DNA from: Sinorhizobium terangae | GTDB taxonomy: Bacteria; Pseudomonadota; Alphaproteobacteria; Rhizobiales; Rhizobiaceae | Reading direction: 5' to 3' | Assembly (NCBI RefSeq): GCF_029714365.1 | Contig: NZ_CP121659.1 | Location: 2,480,001-2,544,000 of the forward strand | DNA length: 64,000 nt | Part shown: positions 26,696-36,439 of the stretch, one piece after another | Layout: each line of letters begins with the position of its first letter | Numbering within the stretch: position 1 is the stretch's first letter | Program-made: the position numbers and the translations under genes | Notes under the pieces: model-generated | Databases searched by the model: none | What the model was told of the DNA's origin: nothing | The model's input: only the letters and a program-made list of their open reading frames with translations

Positions 26696-28375
26696 TCAGA
26701 ACAGCCCCTCAATCAGCCCCTCTTCATTGAGCCGTATCCTCTCGGAGGACGGCGCTTTCGGCAGGCCGGGCATCGTCATGATCTCGCCGGTGATGACGAC
26801 GATGAAGCCGGCGCCGGCCGCAAGTCGCACCTCCCGGATCGGCACGGTGTGACCGCTCGGCGCGCCGCGCAGGTTCGGGTCCGTCGAGAACGAATATTGG
26901 GTCTTCGCCATGCAGATCGGCAGGTGGCCGTAACCCTGGTCCTCCCAAGTCCGGAGCTGTTCGCGCACCAGCTTGTCGGCAATAACCTCGCTCGCGTGAT
27001 AGATGTCCTTGGCGATCGTCTCGATCTTCTGGAAGAGCGGCATGTCGTCCGGGTAAAGCGGCGAAAACTGCGAGTGGCCCGCATTGGCAAGGTCCACGAC
27101 CTTGTGCGCCAGTTCCTCGATCCCTGCCGAACCCTCGGCCCAGTGCCTGCAAAGAACGGCTTCGGAACCGAGCGTCCTGACGTAGTCCTTGATCGCCTGG
27201 ATCTCGGCCTCGGTGTCGGAGGTGAAGTGGTTGATCGCAACGAGCACGGGAACGCCGAATTTCTTGACGTTCTGCACGTGCCGCCCAAGATTGGCGCAAC
27301 CTTTCTTGAGCGCTTCGATATTCTCCCGGCTGAGGTCCTCCTTCTTCACGCCGCCATTCATCTTGACCGCCCGCACGGTCGCGACGACGACGGCGGCGTC
27401 CGGCTTCAGGCCGGCCTTGCGGCATTTGATGTCGAAGAATTTCTCGGCGCCGAGATCGGCACCGAAGCCGGCCTCGGTCACCACGTAGTCGGCGAGCTTT
27501 AAGGCCGTTGCCGTAGCGACCACCGAATTGCAACCATGGGCGATATTGGCAAAGGGGCCGCCATGGACGAAAGCCGGGTTGTTCTCAAGCGTCTGCACCA
27601 GGTTCGGCTGCATCGCGTCCTTGAGCAACACCGCCATCGCCCCGTCCGCCTTGATGTCGCGGGCGTAGACCGGGCTCTTGTCGCGCCGATAGCCGATGAT
27701 GATGTTGCCGAGCCGCTTTTCGAGATCCTTGATGTCCATCGCCAGGCACAGAATCGCCATGACTTCCGAGGCGACGGTGATGTCGAAGCCGGTCTCGCGC
27801 GGGTAGCCGTTGGCGACACCGCCGAGCGAACCGACGATCTGGCGCAGCGCCCGGTCGTTCATGTCCATCACCCGACGCCAGGCGATGCGGCGAATGTCGA
27901 TCGCCTGCTCGTTGCCCCAATAGATGTGATTGTCGATCAGCGCCGCCAGCAGGTTGTGCGCCGCCGTGATGGCATGGAAATCGCCGGTGAAGTGAAGGTT
28001 GATGTCCTCCATTGGCACGACTTGGGCATAACCACCGCCGGCCGCGCCGCCTTTGCTGCCGAAGCAGGGGCCGAGTGATGCCTCCCGGATACAGACGACC
28101 GTCTTCTTGCCGATGCGGTTGAGGCCGTCGCCGAGCCCAACGGTGGTCGTCGTCTTGCCCTCGCCGGCCGGCGTAGGGTTGATCGCGGTCACCAGGATAA
28201 GCCGGCCGTTTCCGTTGTTCAGTTGCTGAGCGATGAATTCAGCGCTGACCTTGGCCTTGTCGTGGCCGTAGGGCAGCAGGTGCTCCGGCGGAATGCCGAG
28301 CTTTTCGCCGATCTCCTGGATCGGCTTCTTCTTCGCGGCGCGCGCGATCTCGATATCGGATTTGACCTCCGGCAT
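26696..28375 (-). CDS. fhs: formate-tetrahydrofolate ligase
   Basis: A 559-residue Fhs (10-formyl-THF synthetase). The ATP-binding segment TPAGEGKTT (68-76), the [17 protein letters not shown] motif and the C-terminal DLTLR-less [12 protein letters not shown] are all present. It makes 10-formyl-THF from formate, ATP and THF for purine synthesis and formate handling. Start at 28375 with AAAGGGGGA. It follows the five-gene operon by 90 bases in the same direction, but may have its own promoter. Confidence 0.97.
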   Translation of the reverse strand: MPEVKSDIEIARAAKKKPIQEIGEKLGIPPEHLLPYGHDKAKVSAEFIAQQLNNGNGRLILVTAINPTPAGEGKTTTTVGLGDGLNRIGKKTVVCIREASLGPCFGSKGGAAGGGYAQVVPMEDINLHFTGDFHAITAAHNLLAALIDNHIYWGNEQAIDIRRIAWRRVMDMNDRALRQIVGSLGGVANGYPRETGFDITVASEVMAILCLAMDIKDLEKRLGNIIIGYRRDKSPVYARDIKADGAMAVLLKDAMQPNLVQTLENNPAFVHGGPFANIAHGCNSVVATATALKLADYVVTEAGFGADLGAEKFFDIKCRKAGLKPDAAVVVATVRAVKMNGGVKKEDLSRENIEALKKGCANLGRHVQNVKKFGVPVLVAINHFTSDTEAEIQAIKDYVRTLGSEAVLCRHWAEGSAGIEELAHKVVDLANAGHSQFSPLYPDDMPLFQKIETIAKDIYHASEVIADKLVREQLRTWEDQGYGHLPICMAKTQYSFSTDPNLRGAPSGHTVPIREVRLAAGAGFIVVITGEIMTMPGLPKAPSSERIRLNEEGLIEGLF

Positions 28376-28465
28376 GGCTGTTCCCCCTTTGTGGCACGCC
28401 CATCCGCCTCCTCCGCGAAAATGGGCGCGCTTTGTTTCTGCGTGCTTACGCTTGCACGCCGCGCG

Positions 28466-29692
28466 TCATCGGGCAAGGATATCGCGCATTTCCACCAGGT
28501 TGGACCGCACGCGAAGGATGTAGAAGCCCATCGTCGCCAGATGCGTCGGCATGATCCAGCCATCCTCGCGACCGTTCGAGATGATGAGCGGCTGGATGTT
28601 CAAGGCGGCGCGCAGCTGCCGGATCGTCTCCGTCCAGATCGGCGTCAGGCCGCGCTGCGCCACCACATTCTCGAAGTCGGCACCGGCCGCGGAAAGAATG
28701 CCGTAGTAGCCATAGAGCTGGCCGAAGGCGAACCAGAAGCGGTCGTCGGCGCGCGTGTCGAACCAGCCGCCGTTGTGGAATTCGGAGCGTTCGCGGATGA
28801 TTGCCGAGGTGTTGCCGAGATCGTTGGCGATGCGGTCGAGGAACTCGACCATGTTGTCGGACCGCCCGTCGAAGATCGCCTCGCACTTGCCGAGCGAAAC
28901 ATTGAACTTCCTGAAATCGTGCATCGCCGCCCGATAGAAGCTCGGCGTCGGCGTCTTGGGTCCGAACGGGTTGATGCCGAAATACCAGGTCTCCTCGTCG
29001 AACTGGATGTTGCCGCGCGCGCTTTGCAGGTCGTTGTTGATGCCCGACGTGCCGCGGACGCGTCCGAGCGAATCCACGAGCTCCACCGAGGTGCGGCGTA
29101 TCGCCTGGTTGATGCCGCGCTGGAACGACGCCTTGTTGTCGAGCCAGGGCGTATCGTCCCAGTCCATCCCGAAGAGGCCGAGCTCGTAGAGCAGCATCGA
29201 GGATATCCAGGCATTCTGGTTGACATTGTAGTCGATGAGATCGGCTGCTACGTCGACGATCGCCGAGGTCTGGCAAACCGTTCCTGCCGGCAGCTGCGCG
29301 ACGGCGAGCGCCTCGGTCGTGTTGGCCTCGCCCGATGAACCGACTGCGGCAGCCTGGTCGCCAGTAGTCCCTGGATTTGGCTGCCCCGGCGTGGTTGCGC
29401 CGGGACCGCTTACCGGCGACCCTGCCGGCACCTTGCGCTCGGCGAGCTTGTAGCGATCGACATAGTCTGGATTGAAGTTGGTCCAGGCCTGCGTCTGCCA
29501 AATGAAGTAGCCGTAGAACAGGATAAGACCGAGCAGGACGAGGCCGACCGGGCCCTTGATGATCCAGCTTCTCGCCCGATACCAGTTGCCGAGTGCGACG
29601 AAGGGCCAGAGGAGCCAGGCCACCGCCAGGCCGATGCCACGGCCGATCGCCGTGAAGACACGCGAAAAAAACGCAACGATCGGATCGAACAT
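28466..29692 (-). CDS. DUF2333 family membrane protein
   Basis: A 408-residue protein. One or two N-terminal membrane helices (about 15-65: GIGLAVAWLLWPFVALGNW and GPVGLVLLGLILFYGYFIW) are followed by a Gly/Pro-rich linker (about 88-125) and a large periplasmic domain. That domain contains FDEETWYFGINPFGP, FWFAFGQLYGYYGIL and IMPTHLATMGFYILRVRSNL, matching DUF2333. The family is widespread in proteobacteria and uncharacterised. Last gene of the five-gene operon, only 3 bases after the preceding stop. Confidence 0.82.
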   Translation of the reverse strand: MFDPIVAFFSRVFTAIGRGIGLAVAWLLWPFVALGNWYRARSWIIKGPVGLVLLGLILFYGYFIWQTQAWTNFNPDYVDRYKLAERKVPAGSPVSGPGATTPGQPNPGTTGDQAAAVGSSGEANTTEALAVAQLPAGTVCQTSAIVDVAADLIDYNVNQNAWISSMLLYELGLFGMDWDDTPWLDNKASFQRGINQAIRRTSVELVDSLGRVRGTSGINNDLQSARGNIQFDEETWYFGINPFGPKTPTPSFYRAAMHDFRKFNVSLGKCEAIFDGRSDNMVEFLDRIANDLGNTSAIIRERSEFHNGGWFDTRADDRFWFAFGQLYGYYGILSAAGADFENVVAQRGLTPIWTETIRQLRAALNIQPLIISNGREDGWIMPTHLATMGFYILRVRSNLVEMRDILAR

Positions 29693-29695
29693 GTC

Positions 29696-30985
29696 CTATT
29701 CCTCTTTGAGACCGTAAAGCTTGTGGCGGAAAGCGGCCTTGTCCTTGAGATACGTGCTGGTCAGCGTCGCGACAACATATTCCCGGAACTTTTCGCCGTA
29801 ATGCTCGTAGGCGTCATAGAATCCCTGCTTGTCGAACACGAAGCGGGAGACGAAGTCGCGCGGGACGAGCTGCGATATCAAGCGGTTCACCAGCCATTGA
29901 TCGGGATGCATCGGTGCGGCGCGCACGAGCAGGAAGCGATGTTCCGGCGGGACCTCCGCCATGGTGATCGTGCCCGTTGCCGCAAGCATGCGAGCCATTT
30001 CCTGAAGGAAGGGGTATGTCCCGTCGCGCGACACGATCGCCGCGTTGCGGTGGATCCAGGTCTGCAGCCAGATCCGGTCGGCACCCATGAGATCGGCAGT
30101 CGGATCGGCAGCGTTGATCAGCCCGCGAATGATCATGTCTGCCCGGTGCTGGAACAGCCCGGATTCCTGCACCCAGGAGGCCTGCGGCAGTTGCAGCCGG
30201 TTGGTCCGGGCGAGAAACTCGTAGATGCGGGCGTGATCGTTGATGGCAATGTAGGCCACCTGCCACGGCCGCGACCGCCTGAAACCGGGCACCGAGGGAT
30301 CGCAGATCACCGTCGTCGTCTTCTGGTCGAGGAAGACATAGACGCCGCCGAAGTGATTGGCCCAGAAGGCCTCATGGCGGAAAACGAGTTCGTTCGGCAC
30401 CAGCGCGTTCTGCCGGATGTCGCCGGTCACCTTTGCCAGCTCCACCATCCGGTTCAGCATGGCGTCGTCGGCCCAGGCGGTCGGTACCTTCTTCAATCGG
30501 TCCACCAGTTCCCTGAGCTCGGTTGCCTTGCCTAGCATGTCTTCCGCCGAAAGGACCCGAAAACGAACCTCGTTGATCGAAAGCAGGTCGTCGATGTCCT
30601 CGACCACCGAAACCGAATCCTCGATCTCGCCGTAGAGCGCATCCTTGATGGTCACCGCGTTGATCGCGCGGCTGTTGGCGTTGAAGAATTCATGCATCAG
30701 CGCCGCGGTGTTGGAGAAACTCGTATGAACGACCGGGAGGTCCGCCTGCGCCGGCGTCAGGATGATAAAGCGCCGATTGACGCGGTTCGGGTCGAGATAG
30801 TCGCGATCCCCGAGTTCGTCGGCGATCTCCGGCGAGAAACCGGTCATATCGATGCTGAAGTGATCGAGCGCCGTCGGTTTCAGGCCCAAGCCCTGCAGCG
30901 CCTTGTTGTAGCGCGCGACGAGATGCGGCTCGGCTATGTCGAGCAGCCGCCCATAGATCAGTTCCGCTTCGAGGAGGCGTTTCAT
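29696..30985 (-). CDS. conserved protein of unknown function (429 aa)
   Basis: A soluble-looking 429-residue protein with no signal peptide, membrane helix or recognised catalytic motif. It has blocks such as LLSINEVRFRVLSAEDMLGK, NHFGGVYVFLDQKTTTVICD, RSRPWQVAYIAINDHARIYE and a C-terminal FVFDKQGFYDAYEHYGEKFREYV. I do not recognise a family with confidence (possibly an unnumbered or DUF66xx alpha-proteobacterial family). Encoded between the AAA+ gene (49 bases upstream) and DUF2333 (3 bases downstream). Confidence 0.75.
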   Translation of the reverse strand: MKRLLEAELIYGRLLDIAEPHLVARYNKALQGLGLKPTALDHFSIDMTGFSPEIADELGDRDYLDPNRVNRRFIILTPAQADLPVVHTSFSNTAALMHEFFNANSRAINAVTIKDALYGEIEDSVSVVEDIDDLLSINEVRFRVLSAEDMLGKATELRELVDRLKKVPTAWADDAMLNRMVELAKVTGDIRQNALVPNELVFRHEAFWANHFGGVYVFLDQKTTTVICDPSVPGFRRSRPWQVAYIAINDHARIYEFLARTNRLQLPQASWVQESGLFQHRADMIIRGLINAADPTADLMGADRIWLQTWIHRNAAIVSRDGTYPFLQEMARMLAATGTITMAEVPPEHRFLLVRAAPMHPDQWLVNRLISQLVPRDFVSRFVFDKQGFYDAYEHYGEKFREYVVATLTSTYLKDKAAFRHKLYGLKEE

Positions 30986-31034
30986 ACGGAAATGCTCCGC
31001 GCGTTGGCGCTGGAGCGTTCCTTATGCTCTTCGC

Positions 31035-32951
31035 TCATGCCTGCCACCTGCCCTCGCGCTTCATGGTCTCGATTTCGCGGATCGCCTTCTCCCGCTGGCG
31101 CTCGCGGCGGATGATCTCGCCGACCGCCGCATCGTCCGACTTGTCGGTGTAGCGGAACTCGCTGTCGGCGTAGCGGTTGATTTCCTGCAGCACCATCTCG
31201 ATCGTGATCGGGCCGCGCAACTCCTCGATCATCGCCTTCTTCTCGTCGTAGGACTTGTGCATGAAGGCGCCGGCATCCTTGAACCAGTCGTCGGGCAGTT
31301 CAACGTCCATCGCCCGCATCTTGATCGCATCGGTGATGTTCCTGATCGCCCGGCCGGTAAAGCGCGGTTCGGCTTCCTTGATCATGTGCAGATAGGCGCC
31401 GACGTCGGCGAGCGTGGCAATCTTGCCCTTTTCCTTCTCGTAGCGCTCCCAAACGGCGGCGAGCCCCTCCTCCTGCGGCTGTGAATGGGCCACGTAGGAC
31501 TTTGACACCGCGCGCTCGATCTCCTGGCCGGCATAGAGATCGTGCTGACCAAGCGGGATCTTGTGGTTCTTGCCGACAAGCAGCGCAAAGATGTCGATAT
31601 AGTCGCCTTCCGTCTGGGGCCCGTCGACAAGCCAACGCGCCCCCGCGCGCTGACGCAACGCGTCGTCGACGTCCTCCGGGTAGTTCGAGAACATGCCGAA
31701 CGTGCAGTTGCCGCGCACCACGGTCGACGCACCGGCGAAACTCTCCATCAGCACCGCCGTCACCTCATGCTGGCCGGCCGAAGCGCGGTCGTCGGAGCGC
31801 CTCGCCGCCACCTGGTCGACATCGTCGATCGTGCCGAAGCCGATCGCCCGAGGATTGATGACGTTGTTGACGAATTCCTTGCAGTTCTGGCCGGACTTTC
31901 CCTGGTAGGAGGAGATCTGGTCGACTCCGAAGTTCTCGTAATGGAAAGCGTAGCCGGCAACGCCGCAGTAATCGTGGAGCATTCCGGCGAGCATCTGGAT
32001 GAGAATGGTCTTGCCGGTGCCCGGCATTCCGTCGCCGATGAAGGTGAAGAGGAAGCCGCCAAGTTCGACGAAGGGATTCATCTGCCGGTCGAAGTCGTAG
32101 GCCATCAGCATCTTGGCAAGCTTCAGCGCCTGGTACTTCGCAATGTGGTTGCCGATGATTTCTTCCGGCTTCTTGAAGGTCATCACCAATGGCTTGCGCT
32201 TCTGCCCAGGCGCAATGTCGAAACCGTTCAGGGTGAAGTCGTCCTGGTCGAGCCGGATATGGACGTTTTCGAAGCTCTGGAGGCCGGTGAACCGCGCCTT
32301 GCGGGCGATCAGTCCTTCGATCGTGGCGCGTGAAAAGGCGCGCGTCCGGGCGGTCAAGGCAAGATCGTCCTGGGCGCCAGCAATGCTGCGGTCGAGTCCC
32401 GCAACCATGCTCTTCAGCGCATCCTGGGGCGTATCGAAGAGAAAGTCGGGCTCTGCGGCATCATCGACCGGTTCGCCCTCTCCCTGCAGGGTGGCACCCA
32501 GATAGGCCGCGAGCGTGAAGGCGGCGATATAGGCGGCGGCCGAAAGCAGTGCCTTGAATTGGCCTACCTCCTCGCCGCCGAGCGGCGCCGTGGCGTTGCG
32601 CGCCTGCAATTGCTCGAGATTCGTCTGCCGCGCGAAGACGTCGGCCACGGCAAGCGCCACCTGGATGCCGCGGCGCGTCCGGTAGAGGACGGCATGCTGG
32701 GCGGGCGACAGGAGCGGATCGGCGCCACGCACCGACTGGATCGTGCGCTGAAGCTCGACCTCGCGGCTGCGGCGCTGGCTGCCGGTCGAAACGGTCGAGA
32801 CAAAACGACGGCCGGTGCCCGCGAGCGGCGTCCCTCTGGATGTATCTTCCCGTTCGAGGATGATCAGCTTGGTGACAAGGCTCTGGGCTGTCGCCTGATG
32901 TTTGGCGATATCGTCTTCGTGCAGCGTCGTCAGGCCGGTATTCAGCGTCAT
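31035..32951 (-). CDS. AAA+ family ATPase, membrane-associated
   Basis: A 638-residue ATPase. Start ATG at 32951 with GCGAGG upstream; an in-frame TTG at 32957 exists. Motifs (numbered from 32951): Walker A GDGMPGTGKT (306-315), Walker B IGFGTIDDVDQ (370-380), sensor 1 NCTFGMFSNYPED followed by DDALRQR (about 415-435), and sensor 2 FTGRAIRN (531-538). A hydrophobic segment at about 132-156 (FKALLSAAAYIAAFTLAAYL) may anchor it in the membrane. It belongs to the classic AAA/FtsH-like clade but lacks a protease domain. Central gene of the five-gene operon; partners unknown. Confidence 0.85.
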   Translation of the reverse strand: MTLNTGLTTLHEDDIAKHQATAQSLVTKLIILEREDTSRGTPLAGTGRRFVSTVSTGSQRRSREVELQRTIQSVRGADPLLSPAQHAVLYRTRRGIQVALAVADVFARQTNLEQLQARNATAPLGGEEVGQFKALLSAAAYIAAFTLAAYLGATLQGEGEPVDDAAEPDFLFDTPQDALKSMVAGLDRSIAGAQDDLALTARTRAFSRATIEGLIARKARFTGLQSFENVHIRLDQDDFTLNGFDIAPGQKRKPLVMTFKKPEEIIGNHIAKYQALKLAKMLMAYDFDRQMNPFVELGGFLFTFIGDGMPGTGKTILIQMLAGMLHDYCGVAGYAFHYENFGVDQISSYQGKSGQNCKEFVNNVINPRAIGFGTIDDVDQVAARRSDDRASAGQHEVTAVLMESFAGASTVVRGNCTFGMFSNYPEDVDDALRQRAGARWLVDGPQTEGDYIDIFALLVGKNHKIPLGQHDLYAGQEIERAVSKSYVAHSQPQEEGLAAVWERYEKEKGKIATLADVGAYLHMIKEAEPRFTGRAIRNITDAIKMRAMDVELPDDWFKDAGAFMHKSYDEKKAMIEELRGPITIEMVLQEINRYADSEFRYTDKSDDAAVGEIIRRERQREKAIREIETMKREGRWQA

Positions 32952-32953
32952 CG

Positions 32954-34102
32954 TCAAACCTCGCTCACCACCTGGTTGCCGGAAATCACGTGCACTTTGT
33001 AGTCTCCGAAGACCGCACCCGCCTCCCCTTCGGCGTAAAGCGCCTGATAGGCGTCGTGCGGCACGAGCGCATGCTTCTCATAGGAGCTGACGCCCATCCG
33101 TGCAGCCTCCAGGTTGTCCGTGTCTATGTGGAATTCCTCCTGCGCCGGCGTCGAGGACCAGAAGCCGCGCTCCGCAGGGCGTTCGGCCTTGGAGAAGACC
33201 TCCTGCACCGTCCAGGTCAAAAGCCAGGCATTTTCGGCCTTCCGGACCTTCGAGAGGATATCGTTGACCCGGGCGTTGTTCTCGGTGATCCCGGCCGAAT
33301 AGAACGGGCCGAGCACGATGCGCCGAAGCTGTTTCGGGTGAAGCTCCGGGAAATCCTTGTCGAGATTGGTCGCGATCGTCACCGGCGTCAGCGAATAGGC
33401 GCTGTTCTTCGAGGCGAAGTCATCGAAGCGGCTCGCAAGGTCGGGATTGAGGAGCCCGCCAACCGGCAGCGGAATCTCGACGTCCGGGTTGAGCTTGCCT
33501 TCACGGGTGACCAGCATTTCGACGATGTTTTCCGATGAATCCTCGATCGTCGCCATGTAGACCATGGGGAGCGTCTGGGTGCCGTCGAAGGCGCCCCAGG
33601 AGACGACGTAATAGGGCCGCATCGTCTTCGAATTGACGGCGACCCGGATCGTCTCCGGCAGGATGAACGGCGAAAAGATGTCGCCCTTGCCGATCTGCTC
33701 GAGATAGAGCCTTTCCGCCATGCGGGCCTGCAATGCCTCGGGAAAGGCCTTCTGCCTGAGGATGAAATCGGCCATTTCTTCGCGGAGCGCATCGGCCGCG
33801 GGAATGCTCGCCAGACGCTTTTCCGCGCTCTGCCGGTCGTTTTCCAGTTCGAGCACGTTCTGGAACACCGGGAAGCCGCTTTCGGCGCGCGAAATCCGGA
33901 ACCGCTCGACGAAGCCGATGCGGTTCTCCCAGCAGGCGATCGATGCCTTCAGACGGGCGAGATAGGGAACGATCACCTCCCCGACCACCGTATTCTGATA
34001 GAGCGGTGAGTTGCGGTCGCCGAGAAACAGTTCAAGCCCCGCCAGCGCGGATCGGATGGAACTGAAATATTGCCGTACGGCTGCGGATGCGGCGGTGTTC
34101 AT
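32954..34102 (-). CDS. conserved protein of unknown function (382 aa)
   Basis: A 382-residue protein with a helical N-terminal half (AAVRQYFSSIRSALAGLELF, ENDRQSAEKRLASI) and a mixed C-terminal half (RPYYVVSWGAFDGTQTLPMV, LPVGGLLNPDLASRF, LHPKQLRRIVLGPFYSAGIT). No signal peptide or membrane segment. No family recognised with confidence. Its stop lies 2 bases before the AAA+ start, so the two are coupled; GAGGGA precedes its own ATG. Confidence 0.75.
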   Translation of the reverse strand: MNTAASAAVRQYFSSIRSALAGLELFLGDRNSPLYQNTVVGEVIVPYLARLKASIACWENRIGFVERFRISRAESGFPVFQNVLELENDRQSAEKRLASIPAADALREEMADFILRQKAFPEALQARMAERLYLEQIGKGDIFSPFILPETIRVAVNSKTMRPYYVVSWGAFDGTQTLPMVYMATIEDSSENIVEMLVTREGKLNPDVEIPLPVGGLLNPDLASRFDDFASKNSAYSLTPVTIATNLDKDFPELHPKQLRRIVLGPFYSAGITENNARVNDILSKVRKAENAWLLTWTVQEVFSKAERPAERGFWSSTPAQEEFHIDTDNLEAARMGVSSYEKHALVPHDAYQALYAEGEAGAVFGDYKVHVISGNQVVSEV

Positions 34103-34163
34103 GCCTAATCCCTCGGCGAGCGCCGAAAGGCGGTCGCAAATCTTGTCATTGCCGCCTTGCCGA

Positions 34164-35252
34164 TCACTGCTTCACGTAGTTTGCCGCATTGTGCTTGTCC
34201 ATCACCGTTTGGAAGCGACGGGCGAAGGCGTCGTCGGCAAGCTTCTTGCGCCGCTGGATATCCTGCGTCGCGAGCATGTTCTTTTCATGCATTTCGAGAA
34301 GGTCGCCGATGTGACGCTGCGCCGCCGCGCCGATCCCGGCCATGGTTTCCTCGGCCGCGGTGTCGACCTGGCTCCCGAGCGTGTTGATCCTGTGGGCGAC
34401 GTCCTGCTGCGCCGCCGTCTTCAACGAGTCCTCCAGCGATTTGTAGAGCACGATGCGCTGTTCGGTATCGATCGTCAGCTTGTTGATCAGCGTATTCTGC
34501 GCCGCGATCTGATTGTTGAGGGAATCGACGAAGGTCTGGAACATCGACGTGTAGCGTTCGAGCGTCTGGCTCTCTGCGAGCAACTCCTGCTCCTTGGCCT
34601 GCTTCTCGTTATATTCGGTCGCGAGCGTCGAGCGCTCGCCCTCGAGTCCAGTTCTCGTCTTCTGGTCGGTCGACGCGGCGATCCTGTTCTCGATGTCGAG
34701 CAACAGTGGATTGAGTTCCTCGATGCGCTTCTGCGTCTCCTCAAGCGCTGCCATCGTCCCCTTGCGGCGGTCGATCACCTTGATAAGGCTCTGCTCGGAG
34801 GTCTTGTAGCGCTGGTCGAGGATCGCCCTCTGCTCCTTGAGGATGCCAACGATGGTGTCGGACTTGACGAGAAGTTCCTGCAGGTTCCCGGCAAGCGACA
34901 TGTTGCGCACGCGATCGGTCCTGAGGCGCTGCATCTTCTGCTTGGAGAATATGCCGATGAATTTCTCATAGCCGGTATAGCTTTTCATGCTTTCAAATTC
35001 GGAGCCGAAGACGTTGGTCGCATCCTCAAGCCCGATGATCAGATCGGCAATGTTGGCTTCCATCACCTTCTGCTGATTGATCACGTCCTGAATGCGGGCG
35101 TTCTCGATGTCGAAATTGACGTCACCGAGTTTGGTGTCGGCCTTGGCGAACTGGTCGAGGACAACGCCAGATTGCTCAAGCTTGCCGCGCATCTCCTGGA
35201 CGACATTCTTCGTCTTTTCGATTTCTGCGGCAAAATTCTGAAGAGTCGCCAT
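34164..35252 (-). CDS. predicted coiled-coil protein (362 aa)
   Basis: Almost entirely helical, with long heptad-like stretches (KTKNVVQEMRGKLEQSGVVL, ALEETQKRIEELNPLLLDIE, EYNEKQAKEQELLAESQTLE, LYKSLEDSLKTAAQQDVAHR). No signal peptide or membrane helix. It resembles structural coiled-coil scaffold proteins rather than an enzyme. First gene of the operon with GGGGGA before its ATG. It probably oligomerises or bridges to the AAA+ protein; that is inference. Confidence 0.75.
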   Translation of the reverse strand: MATLQNFAAEIEKTKNVVQEMRGKLEQSGVVLDQFAKADTKLGDVNFDIENARIQDVINQQKVMEANIADLIIGLEDATNVFGSEFESMKSYTGYEKFIGIFSKQKMQRLRTDRVRNMSLAGNLQELLVKSDTIVGILKEQRAILDQRYKTSEQSLIKVIDRRKGTMAALEETQKRIEELNPLLLDIENRIAASTDQKTRTGLEGERSTLATEYNEKQAKEQELLAESQTLERYTSMFQTFVDSLNNQIAAQNTLINKLTIDTEQRIVLYKSLEDSLKTAAQQDVAHRINTLGSQVDTAAEETMAGIGAAAQRHIGDLLEMHEKNMLATQDIQRRKKLADDAFARRFQTVMDKHNAANYVKQ

Positions 35253-35487
35253 ACTTTCCCCCTTTAACCCGGCCCCTTGATCGGGACGGTCACCCGCATC
35301 GCGTGCCGAATTATTCAGCTTTCGATTGCAGTTATATAAAGGATGTTTGGCCGGTCAGGACAAGTATAGCACACACGCTTTTTTGCGCGGGCGCCCGCAC
35401 AGGCGCAAGCGGTGGCGGTGGCCGTCTATCGTGCAGCCGAAGTGTCCGTGAGATTGGCGATCACGTCGGGAATTTCGGCGGGCTTCT
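35253..35487. other. intergenic region upstream of the five-gene operon
   Basis: 235 bases between tdk stop and the coiled-coil gene start. It must hold the operon promoter (minus strand) and any tdk terminator. The frame continuing past the tdk stop is not supported. No clear repeat. Confidence 0.35.
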
Positions 35488-36075
35488 TCAGCCGTCGCGC
35501 ATCCGGTCTTCCCAGTGACGGCGGCAATAGGGGACGTATTTCTCGTTGCCGCCGACATCTACCTGCGCGCCCTCGCGCACAAGGTTGCCGGCGCCGTCGA
35601 GGCGCACGACCATCGTCGCCTTGCGCCCGCAATGGCAGATTGTCCTGACTTCGCGCAACTCGTCAGCGATCGCAAGCAGCGCCATGGAACCGGGAAAGAG
35701 CTTGCCCTGGAAGTCGGTTCTGAGGCCATAGGCCATCACCGGAATGCCGAGGCGGTCGGCAACGCGCGCAAGCTGCCAGACCTGATCTTCGGCGAGAAAT
35801 TGCGCCTCGTCCACGAAGACGCAGGCGATCTCGCCCGAACCGTCACCGTTCAGGCGATCGACCAGGGCGTAGAGATCGTCATCACCGCTGAACGGGATCG
35901 CGTCCGAGGCCAATCCGATGCGCGACGAGATGCGGCCGGCTCCGGCGCGGTCATCGAAGGCGGCAATCAGCATGACGACGCGCATGCCGCGCTCCTGATA
36001 GTTATAGGAGGCCTGCAGCAAAAGCGTGCTTTTGCCGGCATTCATCGTCGCATAGCTGAAATAGAGTTTGGCCAT
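35488..36075 (-). CDS. tdk: thymidine kinase
   Basis: A 195-residue E. coli-type Tdk. P-loop ATMNAGKST (9-17), FVDEAQFL catalytic strand (87-94), substrate loop and the zinc ribbon Cys residues in TICHCGRKAT and YCRRHWED. It salvages thymidine to dTMP. Orientation is the same as the five-gene operon; downstream spacing (235 bases) suggests a separate unit. Confidence 0.95.
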   Translation of the reverse strand: MAKLYFSYATMNAGKSTLLLQASYNYQERGMRVVMLIAAFDDRAGAGRISSRIGLASDAIPFSGDDDLYALVDRLNGDGSGEIACVFVDEAQFLAEDQVWQLARVADRLGIPVMAYGLRTDFQGKLFPGSMALLAIADELREVRTICHCGRKATMVVRLDGAGNLVREGAQVDVGGNEKYVPYCRRHWEDRMRDG

Positions 36076-36096
36076 ATTCCCCGTCTCCGGACTTCC

Positions 36097-36136
36097 TGCA
36101 GCGCCGCGCGTCCTAATCAGACGCGCAAGCTGCAGC
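36097..36136. repeat. palindromic intergenic mosaic repeat (copy 2)
   Basis: CTGCAG ends with GCGCGTCC / GACGCGC inner arms; a shorter relative of the 44-base element at 25956-25999. Located in the 5' region of tdk. Confidence 0.7.
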
Positions 36137-36343
36137 AGTCCGCTTCATGACGGGGCTTGCGGCCGATGGCCAGAGCGGGTCGGCACGACCCACAGATTTT
36201 CGCTTCGGCGCGTTTCCCCAAAACCGCGTAGCTGGGCGAAGCATGACGACAACTGGTGCGCGCCGGTGCAAGCGCGTGGCGAAAAATGGCTTTCTTTTCT
36301 TGGATATTGCGACATCCGGCGTCGCATTGTGCATCCCGTCAAT

Positions 36344-36358
36344 GTATTGACGCAATAC
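36344..36358. promoter_or_regulatory. inverted repeat upstream of choX
   Basis: Perfect GTATTG-ACG-CAATAC, 80 bases before choX. A possible regulator binding site for choline control; no regulator is identified. Confidence 0.35.
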
Positions 36359-36439
36359 ACTTCCTTCGGCATCAAGGCGCTTGAATTCAAGCTCCATTGG
36401 TGTTTGGCTAAAACAATAAATACAGGCAGGGGAACGACA

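Larger units (their letters stand above)
36076..36439. other. intergenic region upstream of choX
   Basis: 364 bases. It holds the palindromic repeat at 36097-36136, an inverted repeat GTATTG-ACG-CAATAC at 36344-36358 and a GGGGA ribosome site before choX. No credible gene. Confidence 0.4.

Noticed and set aside
35426..35487. Possible extra C-terminus for tdk in another frame (LKKPAEIPDVIANL)
   Set aside because: Needs a frameshift; tdk is already full length and the following bases look intergenic.
36068..36439. N-terminal extension of choX (frame open from 36068)
   Set aside because: The extension crosses a mosaic repeat, has no ribosome site, and would bury the signal peptide.
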